Source of the DNA: Scleropages formosus
Taxonomy: Eukaryota > Chordata > Actinopteri > Osteoglossiformes > Osteoglossidae
Reading direction: 5' to 3'
Assembly (NCBI RefSeq): GCF_900964775.1
Contig: NC_041807.1
Coordinates: forward strand, 33,098,013-33,162,012
Length of the DNA: 64,000 nucleotides
Position numbers and translations under genes: made by a program. This document shows, one piece after another, positions 22,456-35,735 of this stretch. The notes beneath the pieces are model-generated. The model was given only the letters and a program-made list of their open reading frames with translations, was not told the origin of the DNA and made no database searches. The first letter of the stretch is position 1. The number at the start of each line of letters is the position of its first letter.

Positions 22456-23520
22456 TACTGAAGAGTAATAGTTATTCCCTGTGAACAATTTATGAACGAT
22501 GATAAACTTACCACAGTAAATTGCTACAGGTGGGGAATTTACAAAAGTTCATTGCTACGAGGGACAAACCTACCCCGGGAAAGGGAATTTGTCTTTCTGT
22601 ATTGTAGAAGAATGCCGTTCGGATGATTGTCCTTGGAGACATAGATTCATATGTATTCAGTGGCCTGGAAGCAATGTATGGTTACAAATGAAAGAAATAA
22701 AATAAAACAAATAAAACATCCACAGAGCAGCTTTTTCAGTTCGGGAGAAAACATAGTGGTTAAGGATGTGCATTTGTAACCTGAAGTAACCCTGTCAGAG
22801 CTTGACCCAGATTGGTACCCAGCTGTACTGTAAGGCGCTTTGGATTTGCTAAGCAACAAAATAATAATCTTTTGTTTAGGTTATTTTTTCCACAGTGGAG
22901 GTAAAATAACCAGAAAATTCTGAATTATTTCTTCCGGCCTACATTAGTGTCCATACAGGCTCCACATGCTTGTGTGGAGATGAAGGGTCTCCAAGCAGAG
23001 ACTCTCTCACTTTTTTGGCACCTCGTCCGGTCACCGGTTGCCATCGGTCCAGACAAAGTTGGGATGGGGGATTAGCAATTTTTTTTTTTCTTTTCATGAA
23101 TTATGTATGAGGGCTCCAGCTGCGTGTTTAAATTCAAGCAACCGTGGTCACCCCCAGGGGGCTGAAGTTATCTGATGAGAGACGTAGGGGTTCTTAGCAG
23201 TGCAGACAACTGATGTACCAGCCAGCATGTGGCAGGAATTTAAGTCCTCTCTTCATGACCACTTCACTCATGCACCATCTCCAAAATTCAAGAACAAAGA
23301 TGCTAGCAACTCAGACAATAATTGCCCGTTCTAATTGTTATTCCAAGGAACTGAAAGTGGAAAGATGGAAAATGCAGGAAGATGAAGGCTGATGGTTTTA
23401 CGCTCTTCTAAGAGACTCCGGTGGTGTCTGCATTTCACGAGAGAACAACCTGAGACCAAGAATCACAGGCTTCAGCAAACTGCAGATTTTTCAGTTTTAG
23501 ACAGAAGCATTGTTTGAATG

Positions 23521-23720
23521 AGGGGGGTGCGTTGGCGCAACAGGTTGGACCGGGTCCTGCTCTCCGGTGGGTCTGGGGTTCGAGTCCCGCTTGGGGTGCC
23601 TTGCGATGGACTGGCGTCCCGTCCTGGGTGTGTCCCCTCCCCCTCACGCCCTGTGTTGCTGGGTAGGCTCCGCGACCCCGTATGGGACAAGTGGTTCAAA
23701 AAATGTGTGTATGTGTGTGT
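23521..23720 (+). repeat. tRNA-derived SINE family C, full length, with target-site duplication
   Basis: A tRNA-like head with GGGTTCGAGTCCCGC, the conserved GGGTGCCTTGCGATGGACTG body and a GT-rich tail. The flanks GCATTGTTTGAATG (23507-23520) and GCATTGTATGAATG (23721-23734) are a 14-bp duplication with one mismatch. Confidence 0.9.
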
Positions 23721-23783
23721 GCATTGTATGAATGTTGTGCTGTGGTTCTCGTGGCCATATACATACAAACAACTGTTCATTTC

Positions 23784-23907
23784 ACTTCACACACACCCAG
23801 AACGGGACACCAGTCCGTCGCAAGGCACCCCAAGCGGGACTTGAACCCCAGACCCACTAGAGAGCAGGACCCGGTCCAACCCACTGCACCACCGCACCCC
23901 CACAATG
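23784..23907 (-). repeat. tRNA-derived SINE family C, short form, with target-site duplication
   Basis: Reverse orientation, lacking about the last 70 bp of the family body. It is bounded by the exact 9-bp duplication GTTCATTTC (23775-23783 and 23908-23916). It lies only about 60 bp from the opposite-facing copy at 23521-23720, so the two can pair as a hairpin. Confidence 0.88.
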
Positions 23908-24377
23908 GTTCATTTCTGAAACACATTAGCCAAGATGTACATGACAGATTTGACAGAAAGAGCTGAAATTAAACCCACATCCCAAAATGGCATGGATTGC
24001 ATGTCTAATTCTGTAAACTAGATTAACAGTCAATTCTATTCGATTCAATTTATTTTGATGGAGCGCTGAACAAAGGCACAAGACAAATAAGACTACATAG
24101 AGTAAATGGAAATTCATGGAAATAAGGTTCAGTTTTTTTATCTACTTCACACTTCTCTATACCCAAACCGGAGAAACACAGAACGGAAGCAGATGGTAAC
24201 CTAACAAGAGCTTTTATTAAATTGATACATAAACTGATTACATTTGTTTTGTAATTGCTTCTGCAATGGGATTGCACCGAAACAAAGGAGTCTTATAGTA
24301 AATTGTAAGGAACAGAAGTGTAAGGCATTCAGAAAGACAGATATTATGGTATTGGAAGTCAGGAGGTATGATTGTGG

Positions 24378-24445
24378 AATGATGATGCTGGAATGGTCAC
24401 TGACAAGTTCATCAATGTACTAGGGGCCATTCCAGCATCATCATT
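24378..24445. repeat. Perfect 19-bp hairpin
   Basis: Bases 24378-24396 are the exact reverse complement of 24427-24445, with a 30-nt loop. No flanking element was recognised. Confidence 0.9.
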
Positions 24446-25324
24446 ACTGGTCTTTGTCATTCTGGTAATTGCCTTAGAAATTGTTGCATGAGTCAGGTGT
24501 TCCTTGCTGATTTAATCTTCAGAAAATATTAAATTTTATGGTTTTTCGTTGTTCTGTGCTTGGAAAAAACCAGGCACGTACACAGTGATGACTAAACTTC
24601 AATCCTTCAAGTTAGGTCAAGGTCAAGGTCCTGGTACATGCAAGTGGAATTTAACTCAGGATGAACGTCTAAGGATGAGAAACACAGAAACATTAAATAA
24701 ACAAACATGCTGTTCCTTAAAATGTGCTTATGTCCACTCTCTGGCATATTGGCACTTCCTCCATTTTCAAAAGATAATTTTCAACAAGTTCTACGAACAG
24801 CGCTGGGTCAGAGTAACGTAAAAGCAGAAAAAGCACACCAAGAAACACACCCTTTGAGAGCTAATGTAAGGACTTTGTTAAAAAAGAGGGGTGGAAAAAT
24901 ATTTCATGTGAATGATGGTATGTAATGTTTTGAAACATGTATAATGCATGACAGTATAATTTTATTTGGCTATACAATATACTATAATGCAATCTTAGCT
25001 GAGGTGAACCCTAACCCTAATGGCCTGCACAACCCCTTGTAGGACTTGCCCAGGAATTCCAAGCATGTCTAGAGAAAGGACAGAAGTTCAAGAGGTTACA
25101 AATTATTTATTTATGGATTATTCCACTATTTTCTGAGCAGGAAGAAATTATTCTTGATATTGTGCCTTGAAGTGAAAGAGGACACCTTTCTTATTCCTAA
25201 AGTATATTGGATAGGTAAAAAGCAGTCATTGTGAGGTATAAGGCCTGCATAGTTGGCATACTGGCCCTCTATAGCTTTATAGGGTTGTTTTTTTTTTTTT
25301 TTACTCAGACTGAATTATTTTCAT

Positions 25325-25495
25325 ATAATTTAGCTGATGTTTTTCTCCAAACAGCTTACAAAGTGAGGTCTATATACTTATAATGGTTTTCCCCATTTAC
25401 ATAGAGTTGTTTTTACTGGAACACTCTGGGGTAAGTGTGTTCAAAGCTACTACAGCAAAAGCAGGATTCAAACCTTTGGCTGGAAGATAACAACT
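25325..25495 (-). repeat. SINE family A, degraded
   Basis: The reverse copy has the tail TTTAGCTGATGTTTTTCTCC and body phrases (TTTACTGGAACACTCTGGGG, GCTACTACAGCAAAAGCAGG). Confidence 0.55.
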
Positions 25496-25769
25496 CTCTC
25501 TGGATCACGTGAGTAACAGAAAAAAAAAAAAAGTAGGGTAAAGTACACGTTAGTCTCCACACCTCACTTATTTTGCTGTTTCCAAATATATGAAAACAGT
25601 AGCTAAATCAATTAAAGGGATGCAATTTTAACTTGTTTCTTGCTAAAGAGGGTAAGGACGTTGGGAAAGCAAAATGAATAAAGGACAATGCCTTAGTATT
25701 GATCTAGTTACTTGAACAAACTTTCTTAAAGGGAAACAATACAAAATCACCCATATTAAATCACATGAA

Positions 25770-28103
25770 CATTAACTGGAAATACTGGTTTTTATTGTTC
25801 GTAAGAAAGACTTCAGCAAAAATTGAAAGTGAAAAAAAGAATATCCTGCACGGGAGACATTTTGGGGGAAAAGATGGTCCACAGTGTACAAGAACCTCAG
25901 CACAGACTGTAAAAAGGCCACAGCAGAAGTTGGAGATAGCACCACCGCAAGTCCTTGCGCCCCAAATGAGAGCTAGTTTCAGAGCTGAATTTTTTGGCAA
26001 CTTTTTTGTTTAATCATCATCACTAGTCCTTTAAAAAGAAAAAGAAAAAAAATAAAAAAATTCACAATAAATGGACATTCCCTTCCCCGAGAAATAGAAG
26101 TTAGGGACCATATTTGCATGACAAACAAAACTGAGGACAAATGAGAGACACTGAACCATAAACTTAGTTTATGTTCCTTCGTCTTGGGGGAACCATAGAA
26201 GGTTCCCTCTCCCCCCACATCCAGGTTAGAGAGGGTCCAAAAACAATGTCAGCAATGAAGTTACTGGGTAGCTAGATGAATATGGTGACAATATTTTTGT
26301 CCATAAGAAAGATATTTCCTCTCCAGCATTCAGTGTGCAGATGAAGACCTTGCCAAGAATAACTTAAAAAAACCATTAACACTAGACGCCATGTAGTGAG
26401 ACAAGAGAGAAAAGGTCTTGATCCACTACTGTGCATTTAGGTTAATAGTTTTCGGTGCATACTCACACAGGAAGGGATTTGTTAGTAACACAATTCAATA
26501 AATAAACCAACAAGTATGAAAACAAGACATCCTTTGAACCACAACAGAAAATGTACATTTTCAGCTGTCTAAAACAAAGATTAATGAAATTGTACATTTC
26601 TGATTAACCAAACCAGCATATTGATATTTGTGTAACCTATTAAAAAGCACTTTAATCTGAAATTCTTATAAGAATGTTACTGATCTTGAAAGCAGTATAC
26701 CACCTACTGTAGCTTGAATGGGTTTGAAAGAGTTTTTATTAAGCATTGTAAAACTGGAAGACTAAGGCATTGTACAAGGGATAGAGATTACTACTGTCTT
26801 AACACTTATGTCAGTTGTCTATTTTATTTTAGAGCAGCAAAACTGAGCTCAATTACAATACTAACAAAAAAAAAAAAAAAAAAAAAAAAAAAACAAAAAA
26901 TCCAAAGTCACATTTTTGCATGTTGTAGAAACTTTCAACTAATAAACTGAATAAAAATAAGGCATTTTGTTCAGGTATAAAACATCTAATCTCTTGTAAA
27001 AGAAAGTCAGTATAACTGGTCATATGAAACTTAACGCAAAGGATCCAAATTGTACAGTTACACAGAAGCAGTTTCTTTACCTGAAATTTAAATAGAAGCA
27101 AGCTCCTGGGAGCCTTACAGCTTTAGCAATGATTATTTTAAAAGTTATAACTGGCAGTGAAGCTTAATTTGAGGTCTCCAAAAAAAAGCCAAAACATTAG
27201 TGAAGTAGCCAAAATCTATACCATAACAATGTACACAAAACAAATCATTTGCTCTGCACATGATTGTGATTGGTCAGATTTGAATTTTAGGAATTATAAG
27301 GTGGTTGAAAAATCCAAATTGACCAAAGGATTAAGGGAATCTGAGAGGGTCAATTAAACCAAAGTTCTGTTTTAAAATACACTGCCAGTAATCAAAACTG
27401 ACATGTTCTACACTGTTCGAACATTCCCATGAGTAAAAATTTTTGCCATTTTGCCTGGGGTAACACAGCAGGCGTTAGTCAAGGTCCGCTTCGAAATCTC
27501 AAAGGACTGGTTAAGACACAGAACTGGCAGCCATGTACAAAAACGAGCGAAAAGCAAACACACGTGATGAAGGCTGACACACAGCATGGCCTACTCTGAA
27601 GGGACAACACGGGTTTCCACGGTACTCCTATACACAGCCAGATACCACTTTCACTTGATAAAAGATTACCACAGCAACGATTACAATACTCTTAAAACCT
27701 GCAACAACTGAGTAATTTAGGGATGAATGACAAAGCTGCAGCAACATAAAGTGAAAGTGACATTTTAAAGAAACGCTAAGGGAAAACAAAGAAAAAGGTG
27801 TGCAGGTGCCACTAATCTCATTCTCCACTTCGCAAGGAGAGGGGACACAAAGGGGGAAGCCGAATCTTTGACTGACGGCTACCACGGAGGCTCGGCAGGA
27901 ACCACACTGCACCTATACACCCAGGAGGGCGCACGGTGGCTGTGGCAGGGTCTCCAGAAGAGGTTCTTTTTTTTTTTTTTTCCGCAGACAAAACCCATTG
28001 GATATAAAGTTCACTGAGAAAGAAATACTTAACATAATCTGGTGGGAGGTGTGAGGGTGGGGCAAGGTACAGAAGATACTGAAGTAGTGTTTCGTCTTGA
28101 ACG
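25770..28103 (-). other. Probable MAPRE1 3' untranslated region
   Basis: About 2.3 kb follow the MAPRE1 stop with no SINE or LINE copy, unlike its surroundings. A possible polyadenylation signal (AATAAA, 25791-25796 on the minus strand) lies at the far end. Other AATAAA hexamers near 26735 and 26825 could be used earlier. The extent is inference. Confidence 0.4.
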
Positions 28104-30919
28104 TTAGAACTCCTCTTGGTCCTCTGACTCTGCATCTGGTATGACAAAGCCTTCCTGAAATGGGGTGTGAAAAAATACAAATAAAACAACTTGTACCATT
28201 TACAGCAGAATTTTCAACAGACAAAGCTCTTCCTCATATTTAGACAACAGGTTGCTGCAACAAAATACGAACATACCAGTAAAATGTCAAAATTCCCCAC
28301 GTTTCACAAACCAAGTATATGAAAATATCTGTGACCTCAGTTTACTTTTACTACGCAACACGTCGAACACTGCATATATTTAGCGATGTTAATCCTCTCT
28401 GTTGAAAGCAGAATTGAAAATAAACAGACTAGTTGTTGATGGAAAAATCTAACTTCTACTGCTGTACTCACATCTGTGGCATAAAGAATATCCACAATCC
28501 TCTGCAGTGTCGGGTCACCCTCTCCCTCCTTCTCCTGGCAGATGAGCTCAATATTCCTCAGCTTGCCAAAATAAAAATCCCTCTCCTTCTCCATGTCCTG
28601 AATGGTAGATTTTAGAATATTAACCTGGGGGAGAGAGAAAAAAAATTTGTTATACTTAAATCATAACCCTCTTCATGTTAAGTAAGCAAGCATTGAAGCA
28701 GCAGCTCTTTAAGCCTTAAGTGGATTTCGCACCTCTTGGATGAGCTCTGCCCTCTCGTCGTCACCACCACCCATCCCCGGCCGTCGCGCTGAGGCAGGTG
28801 CCATCTTAGGGGTGGCCTTGGCAACAGCCGCCGGTCGCTGGGGCGCTGGAGAGCAGCCATTGAGGCACATAACCAAAAGACAAGCAAACACAGCATGTGA
28901 GATGCCATAACATACGACAACAGACCTAAGCACCATGCGACACCAGAAACAAAAGTACAGCTTCTCAACAGATGCCCCGCCTCTTCGTGTTATAGCACAA
29001 GCCTTCACCCAAAGTAACTTACCACTTCCAAAAATACACAACTATATAGCTAGATCTTTTTGTAGCATCATTTGTCAAGGGTAAGAGACTATAGGAATCC
29101 TTCTGGGACACAACAGAAGAGATATGCTGCCTTTTCTATCCTCTTTGTACTACCACTACTCTTTAACTTTCAGAATCTCAACTGAAAAACTAAATTTATT
29201 TTATTCACTCATTTTATACAAAAATTTCTTAAAATTATAAACAAAGTGTTTACTCCCTTTTACTAACAGTGTGAAACAACTCCTACATGAGAGACATTAC
29301 ATAAGAGAGACAGTGTTCCCATTATGCTGAAAGAGTTCAAACATTGCCTAAAGGATTTAGAAGTTGTGAAGTTTTTACTTTTTATGAATGAGAACTTTGC
29401 CCCAGAAACTGACCCCAGTGTTACAAAGCAGAGTGCATACGTTGCTACCCAAGTACTGTACCAATTGCTGATGCTGCTTTTAACTGTTTTTAGGAGACAA
29501 ACATTTTTCTGCGATAAATTCACAGGCAACAATAAATCCATGAACCACCGAGATGTTTTCTCGGAGCTCACTATTCCTCAATCATGACTCGGAACAACGG
29601 TTCGCACTAACCAGCAGTGAGGATCTTCTTTGGCTTGTTAAGGGCAGGCATGGGGGGGTTCTGGAGGGGCATGGTGTCCTGGCCCTGTCGAGCCTCCACG
29701 GGGTCGTACTCCTTCCCGTCGTAGTTGGCATCAAAGAATTTCTTGAACCACTGCACAAACTCAAAGTTGTCCTGGAACTTGCCTTTTACTAACTTGTCTA
29801 CTGGAATAATCTAGAAAAAAAAAATACAATATTTTAAGAACAAACAAAAGAAACAATTCATTCAAAAATTTATTTTTTCTTATTAAAAAAAAAAACTCCC
29901 CTCTAGTAGCAAGGAAAGAAGTGCTTCATTCATTGTGTGTAGAAAAAGACAAATGCACAAGAAAATTCAGGCCAGTCCATCTAGGACAAATTACAAAACT
30001 AAACAGAGTCCTTTCTGTGTATGCGGCCCAGACAAGCTACTTGGCAGACAGGGGAAAAATGGGCACTTGGCAAAAAAAATGACCTGCTTACTCAGCAGAA
30101 AATGCTATTAGCATGCTGCTCCAGGTCACAACTGACATCATTTACAGAGGAAAAAACAAGGACTTGATCAAGCTACCCATAAAAAGATTTTTATATTGAT
30201 TAAATTAATATATTTATCATGAATGAGAGCATTCTCCGTTGTTGTTTATGGCTGGATTTCATACTCATCAGACCTTGTCTCTGTGAGGTAAGATTATATT
30301 TACAGTCCTAAAAAATGATAATTAAATGAAACTGGGTGAAAGTAAGAAAATGAAAAAAATTCAATAGCATATTAAAGAAAACAAAAGCAAATAATAATGA
30401 ATATTTGAAAATTTGGTTACTGACTTTGTCGACACCCATTTTCTTGAAGCTGGCTTGCAATATTTTGAAGTTGTGAATGTATTCATGTTCTAGTTTGGCC
30501 TGAAATTTGACTTTCTTCAAAGCCACGCAGCCAGGAAACAGCATGTCCATGAACTGGCAATAGACAGCACCTTGGAGAGAAAAACGCATACAGTTCGCAC
30601 ACTTTAAATAATCAATACACTCTGGACACGCTGACTTGACAACAGATTCTGAAGCATAAGACTGACTGTACACTTTTTATACGCACACACTGTATATAGA
30701 GAGCGTGAGCAAAAAAAAACCTGGGCATTACACTAATTACAGTCAGATTAAATGAAAACTGAAATACGAGACCATAGAGAAAGGCAAGAAAGTCTTACCT
30801 GAGCACAGCTGCTCAATCTTTGTAAGGTTGAGCTGTAATGACTCATTTATCCAGGCAAGCATGTCATGACGACTCAAATTGTCGCTGGTCACTGAGGTCG
30901 AATAGACATTCACAGCCAT
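28104..30919 (-). CDS. mapre1: Microtubule plus-end binding protein EB1 (6 coding exons)
   Basis: Tracks growing microtubule plus ends and recruits SxIP and CAP-Gly partners. Coding exons, in transcript order: 30799-30919, 30425-30570, 29612-29810, 28733-28845, 28472-28624, 28104-28154. They sum to 783 nt, giving 260 codons plus stop (human 268). The calponin-homology domain covers about residues 14-116 ([20 protein letters not shown], then [20 protein letters not shown]). A basic, proline-rich linker follows. The coiled coil and EB-homology domain are in exon 5 ([19 protein letters not shown]), and the acidic tail ends EDQEEF. The usual C-terminal EEY/F is kept, so CAP-Gly binding should be retained. 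The linker is shorter than in human. All splice sites are GT-AG. An acceptor-like TTTACAG lies just upstream of the ATG, implying a separate non-coding first exon. Confidence 0.97.
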
Positions 30920-31929
30920 CCTCCGTCTGTAAACTTCAACACAAGGACAAGACAGAAGCGGTTCACGAGTGTACTACGGTACACAAGGACTGCGGTTACA
31001 CTTCAGTACCCTCCGAGCGAGCGTTTCCCAGATCTCCGCGCGAAGAAAGCCTGGAACGGACAGACTAAAATGACAAAACAGTCTTTCTGTCAATGCCAAA
31101 AACGTATGCAAATCTCAGTTAAATGAAGCTGTTGCAAATTTTAGCAGACACTATCATTTAAGAATAGCAATCTCTAAAATATTACAGAAAAATGACAAAA
31201 AAAGCCAATAACCAAAATGCAAAAATTACACTTTAAATGGTACGTGTCAGTGCGACACTGTACGTACGCTAGCATCTGAACCTTGAAAACGTAGATATGC
31301 AATTGCCTTTGGGATGAGTAAAGTTTTTACGCATCCCATCTACGTATATGCCGCATATGAAGGATCCATCTCCTTACTGGCTCACAATACAGCATGATGA
31401 CAAAGCACAGCTCCAGGAAACTAATCATTTCACCGTTACCTGGCAGCAGGTTCAATGCACAGAAAAGCCCAAATTTCGACACAGATGTAATAAGATTAAC
31501 AGCTCTTACTTCAGCTTCCGCCCAAAGTGACTTAGAGTATTGATCCAATTGTAACAGCAGGTATTATTTACCCTGCAGAAATGTGAGGTCATGGGTATTA
31601 CAGCCGTGATATGATATGGAGTGGGATTCGAACCAACAACTACTGCAAAGACAAGACGGGCACCCTGATAACTAACTTAAACTAGTACTAGTTCACACCG
31701 GCGGCTACGAAAAACAGGGATCACACTACATTACACTAACCACATTTTTCATATATAATCAGTGAAACAACAAGAACACGGATCGAGACGAGAGGACACT
31801 TCTCTTCCCATCCTTCACGTCACACTTGACAAGGCAGCAGGTACTGAGGTAGGTAGCCTCTAAAACCTATTCAAATTTTTTAAAAATTAATACTTTCCCA
31901 CGACCATAATTCCCCAAGGAAGAGACAGG

Positions 31930-32650
31930 ATAGGAATGGTGTATGTAAAGCGTCCTCTAGCCTGGTGGTGTCCGGCTCCGGGCCGAGGGCTGCCGCCCAA
32001 CACCCAGCAAAAGGGAGTCTCTCGCCGCGGCCTGTTCGCCGCCATCCCGCCACATCCACCGCAGATCCTCTGCAGCTCCTCACAGCAACACAGACAGCGA
32101 TCAGTCTCTGGCACACCACACACATGATCATGCGGTCTAATAATAGGAATTAAGTATATTTTACCACCACCATGTCATGTGTCCACGAGCCCCGGCCGGC
32201 GGAGAGCGGACAGAACCGCCAGCGAATGAGTCAGGACAGGCTACCGCTACACGTTTAGCGCTTCCCTCACTCACATCCGCCATTCAATTCTTCAGTACGT
32301 CTCGCTGCCCCATTCCCTTCACCGACCCTACGCTACGGCCATGATTATTACATCACTAAAACTCTTACCCGCTAAACCGCTTCCGCTGCTGTGGACGTTC
32401 CTGATATATGAAAATACGAGCGAAAGTACTCAAGATCGTAAATTATCACAGGGACGTTAGTATTCAGATTCGCCTTTGCCCACTCCCGTCTGCCGGCGGT
32501 AATTTTATGTTCCCTGCATTTGCTGTAGAGGAGGAGGAGGAGGAGGACGTAGTTGCGTCATGACGTCATGGTTCACGCAAACTTGCGTCGGATACGTCCG
32601 GTTCAGAGGTTGGGTCGCGCCGAGAGAAATTGGGCGAGGCTCGTCTTTTA
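31930..32650 (-). promoter_or_regulatory. MAPRE1 CpG-rich promoter and candidate non-coding first exon
   Basis: A CpG-dense block upstream of MAPRE1. A strong donor on the minus strand (GCGG|GTAAGAG, exon edge at 32369) could end a non-coding first exon that joins the acceptor just before the ATG at 30919. Another donor-like site is near 32165. The start site itself is not resolvable. Confidence 0.45.
32561..32568. promoter_or_regulatory. Full palindromic cAMP-response element
   Basis: A perfect TGACGTCA in the CpG-rich block about 190 bp upstream of the candidate MAPRE1 first-exon donor, the classical CREB/ATF site. Confidence 0.6.
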
Positions 32651-32954
32651 ACCCTTAGACATCTGGATGAGACTTTTGTTGTCAACAGAACGCATTCATT
32701 CAGAGAACAAGACATTATTCACGCAGTTAACCGAACATAAAGGTGTGACAAAATGTGCCCTGGAGGTTATTCAGCGCACAGAGTGCATTCATGCCTTAAA
32801 TATCAGTTGCTTGTATTCGTAGTAGCTGATTTAAACGCACAACTCAGATACTGGAGGGACCGGCGTTCCCCGCTGCGCCACCGTACAGTGAAAAACACCC
32901 GTGTGATTTCTGTTTATTCAGCAAACTAGTACCAAGAAAGGCCGCAGATTGCAA

Positions 32955-33150
32955 AGTAGTTGCAGGGGTGAGGGGAACCGTCGCCTTGTACTCGAAGGGT
33001 TTAGGTTTAAATCCCGCTTCTGCTGTAGCTTCAAGTAAATACTCTTTCCCTTGTCATTTTTTAAATAAAATGGGGTTAATAAGATGTTAGACACCAGCAA
33101 ATAGTACTTGTTATAGTAATTGTAACTTTGATTGTCTTGCTGGCTATCAA
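32955..33150 (+). repeat. SINE family A-like, strongly degraded
   Basis: A tRNA-like head with GTTTAGGTTTAAATCCCGC and a short body. The tail is not recognisable. Confidence 0.4.
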
Positions 33151-34539
33151 ACTGAAATTTAATCAATGCTGTTGATTAATATATGGAATTGCTGTATATT
33201 TTGGAACACATGGATGAAATTTAGATGTTTAACATATTCCAGTGATTATTTGAAAGTTACAATGTGCTAAAAACAAAAATTAATAATTCACTTTATATGT
33301 GAGCGTGCACACGAGTGGTTTCTTGTGACTGTGGGATGAAAATCCTTACACAGAAAATATATATCCGTATAAACACACTGTAGAATGAATGTTTACTGAA
33401 CACCTTTTTTGTAACATTGCATTGTTTTCATTTATGTGGGCGCTGTATTTTATCCGAGATCTGGATGTGTGCCATTATTTTTCTCACTGTCAAAAATTCA
33501 CCTCCCAAAAAATGACTGAACTGGTCTGGAAAGACAAGTAGAAGTGTATTTTGGTAATGTCTGTTATGAATCTATATGTATATCATGCATATATTTTATA
33601 ATCTTCAAATCAAATTCTAAACAGTATAATTGCTTTACAACTGCATATTATCACATGGTGTTATTTTCGTAGAACAAACTAATATACACTGTATATTAGA
33701 TTATAAATGTATCCTTATTAAGATTTTAAATAAATGGGAGAGCTAACTTACAAATAGTTAAAAAAAGTCAGGGTTGATACCTCAGCCTTATGTACTCAGT
33801 TCAGAGTTCATCACATTAAACCCATTACATTTTGGGCCATTTGTCAGGATATCAGTGGCAGCTGTGACCATGCACTCCTTCCTAAGTGGACACATTTAGG
33901 TCCTGCCATGAACTTGCCTCTGAAATGAGTATGAAACCTTGGGTTTGATAAAATTCAGTCAAAGTCTTATTGTGTTCTGCAATGACCCTGTACACCAGAT
34001 AATTATTAATTCCACCCTCTTTTTTGTCTTTTATGTGTGTCTACAGGTATTTCTGTTTATCTGCAGTTATTTATTCATTTATCTCGTTATTTTTGAATGT
34101 ACCTTCCGTTGATATGTTATGTTGTACTGGGGTGGAGTGAGTTCCAGGGTCCCTGATAGGGTCTATGAGTTGGGGTGGGTAGTGAGGACTGTGTTTATTG
34201 TTGCTGTTATGTTTCTATGAGTAATCCTAAAATACGAAAGTAACGGCCCCTATCAGTCAGAAAGTTCAAGATTCAAATAATTTGTCCATAGAAGCAAAAC
34301 TCTTGCAGATCACCCAATGTGCAATGTAGCAGCTGGCAACTCAGCAGACTTGGGAAAAAGGACTCATGTCCCTCTCAGCCCTCGCATAACAGTCCCATAC
34401 AATGAAAAACTGTTACAATGGTTTTATTTTTACACCTTTCCTTCAGAATAAGGATCCTGTAACAGTGGGGTTTTTATCAAGAAATTGTGATATATTTTAA
34501 TACCAGTCCTAAGGCATTTGTGTCCTCATTACTAGTTTT

Positions 34540-34640
34540 ACATTTACATTCATGCATTTAGCAGATGACTTTCTCTAAAGCAATGTACATCTCAGAGAAA
34601 AATACAATGAATGCAGTACATCAAGAGTTTTTCACTATAA
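34540..34640 (-). repeat. SINE tail variant D, truncated
   Basis: Shares AAAGCAATGTACATCTCAGA and the AAAATACAATG segment with 12240-12335. Confidence 0.5.
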
Positions 34641-34704
34641 AATAATCTTGGAGTTTCCATAGCACAGAAACTGAATAGTTACAGTATATAAATACAACAT
34701 TTCA

Positions 34705-34910
34705 CACATCATCTGAAACCACTTGTCCCATATGGGGTCGCAGGGAGCCGGAAGCTAACCCGACAACACAGGGCAAAAGGCTGGAGGGGGAGGGGACACA
34801 CCCAGGGCGGGATGCCAGTCCATTGCAGGGCACCCCAAGCAGGACTTGAACCCCCGGCCCCCTGGAGAGCAGGACCCAGTCCAACCCACTGTGCCACTGC
34901 ACCACCCCCC
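34705..34910 (-). repeat. tRNA-derived SINE family C with exact target-site duplication
   Basis: A reverse copy, full length. The exact 12-bp repeat TACAACATTTCA flanks it (34693-34704 and 34911-34922). Confidence 0.92.
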
Positions 34911-35527
34911 TACAACATTTCAGTGGTTAAAAATATTTTGTAAGAATATCACTTGGAAATAATTCATTTTGAGTTTGAGTTCCGGTAACTGTTAGCTGAC
35001 TGCTGCATTACATGAAGAATCAAATGCAATAGTCACTCTTAGTCCTGATGTCAAAAAACCATCACTAACTGATTATCTGAAAAGAAGCACGAACACAAAA
35101 ATAAAAGTGAATCTGTGATTTCAGTGTCTATGAGAAGACAGTTTAATCCAAACTTCACAAACCCATTTTGTGTGAATGAAGAAACGTGAGGGATATTTTC
35201 CCACCCCCAATTCATGCTGACTCTGTTGCTTAGCAACCCATCCAAATTAAGTCAGGGCAGTCCCTCTTCACAGGAGATGTAGTGTTTTAGGGGTATGAAT
35301 AAGTGTATGATCATTTGGATGCTCCTCTTCCAATGGAGAGTTACCTTGTAAGGACCCGCTTCTCAAATTCCTATCATCAGCATTTAAGCTTGCTCTAATG
35401 CCATTACTTAACCCCCCCCCGTGTATATGTGTATCATAATGTTTCAATGCTGTATGAAGTTTTCATTTACTCATTCACATGCAGTTGTTCGCTAAAAAAA
35501 AAAAACAGTGACATTGCTTTCATTGAT

Positions 35528-35735
35528 TTAAATAACTCAACAGTAGGTAGAACAGTTAGAGCTGCCACCTTTAGACATGAAAGATCCTGGATCATTTAGC
35601 ACCTCCTGCTATAATACTGTGGAGCATGGTTCTCTCCCCAGATTGCTGCAGGGAAAAGAATTAACTCAGCTTTACAAATGGGTACATAACTAAGTTGCTT
35701 TGAAAAAACATCTGGGCTAGGTGAATGCACTATAT
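35528..35735 (+). repeat. SINE family A, degraded
   Basis: A head-like GGTAGAACAGTTAGAGCTGC and a diverged body and tail. Confidence 0.5.

Larger units (their letters stand above)
14161..25769. other. Intergenic region between ACSS2 and MAPRE1
   Basis: 11.6 kb without a coding exon that I could support. It contains about twelve SINE or SINE-like copies, two hairpins, a (TG)n tract, A-rich runs and short TTAGGG-like repeats at 17274-17293. Unlisted parts, such as 15,000-15,600, 16,680-17,640, 18,380-18,950 and 24,450-25,320, show nothing recognisable. Confidence 0.8.
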
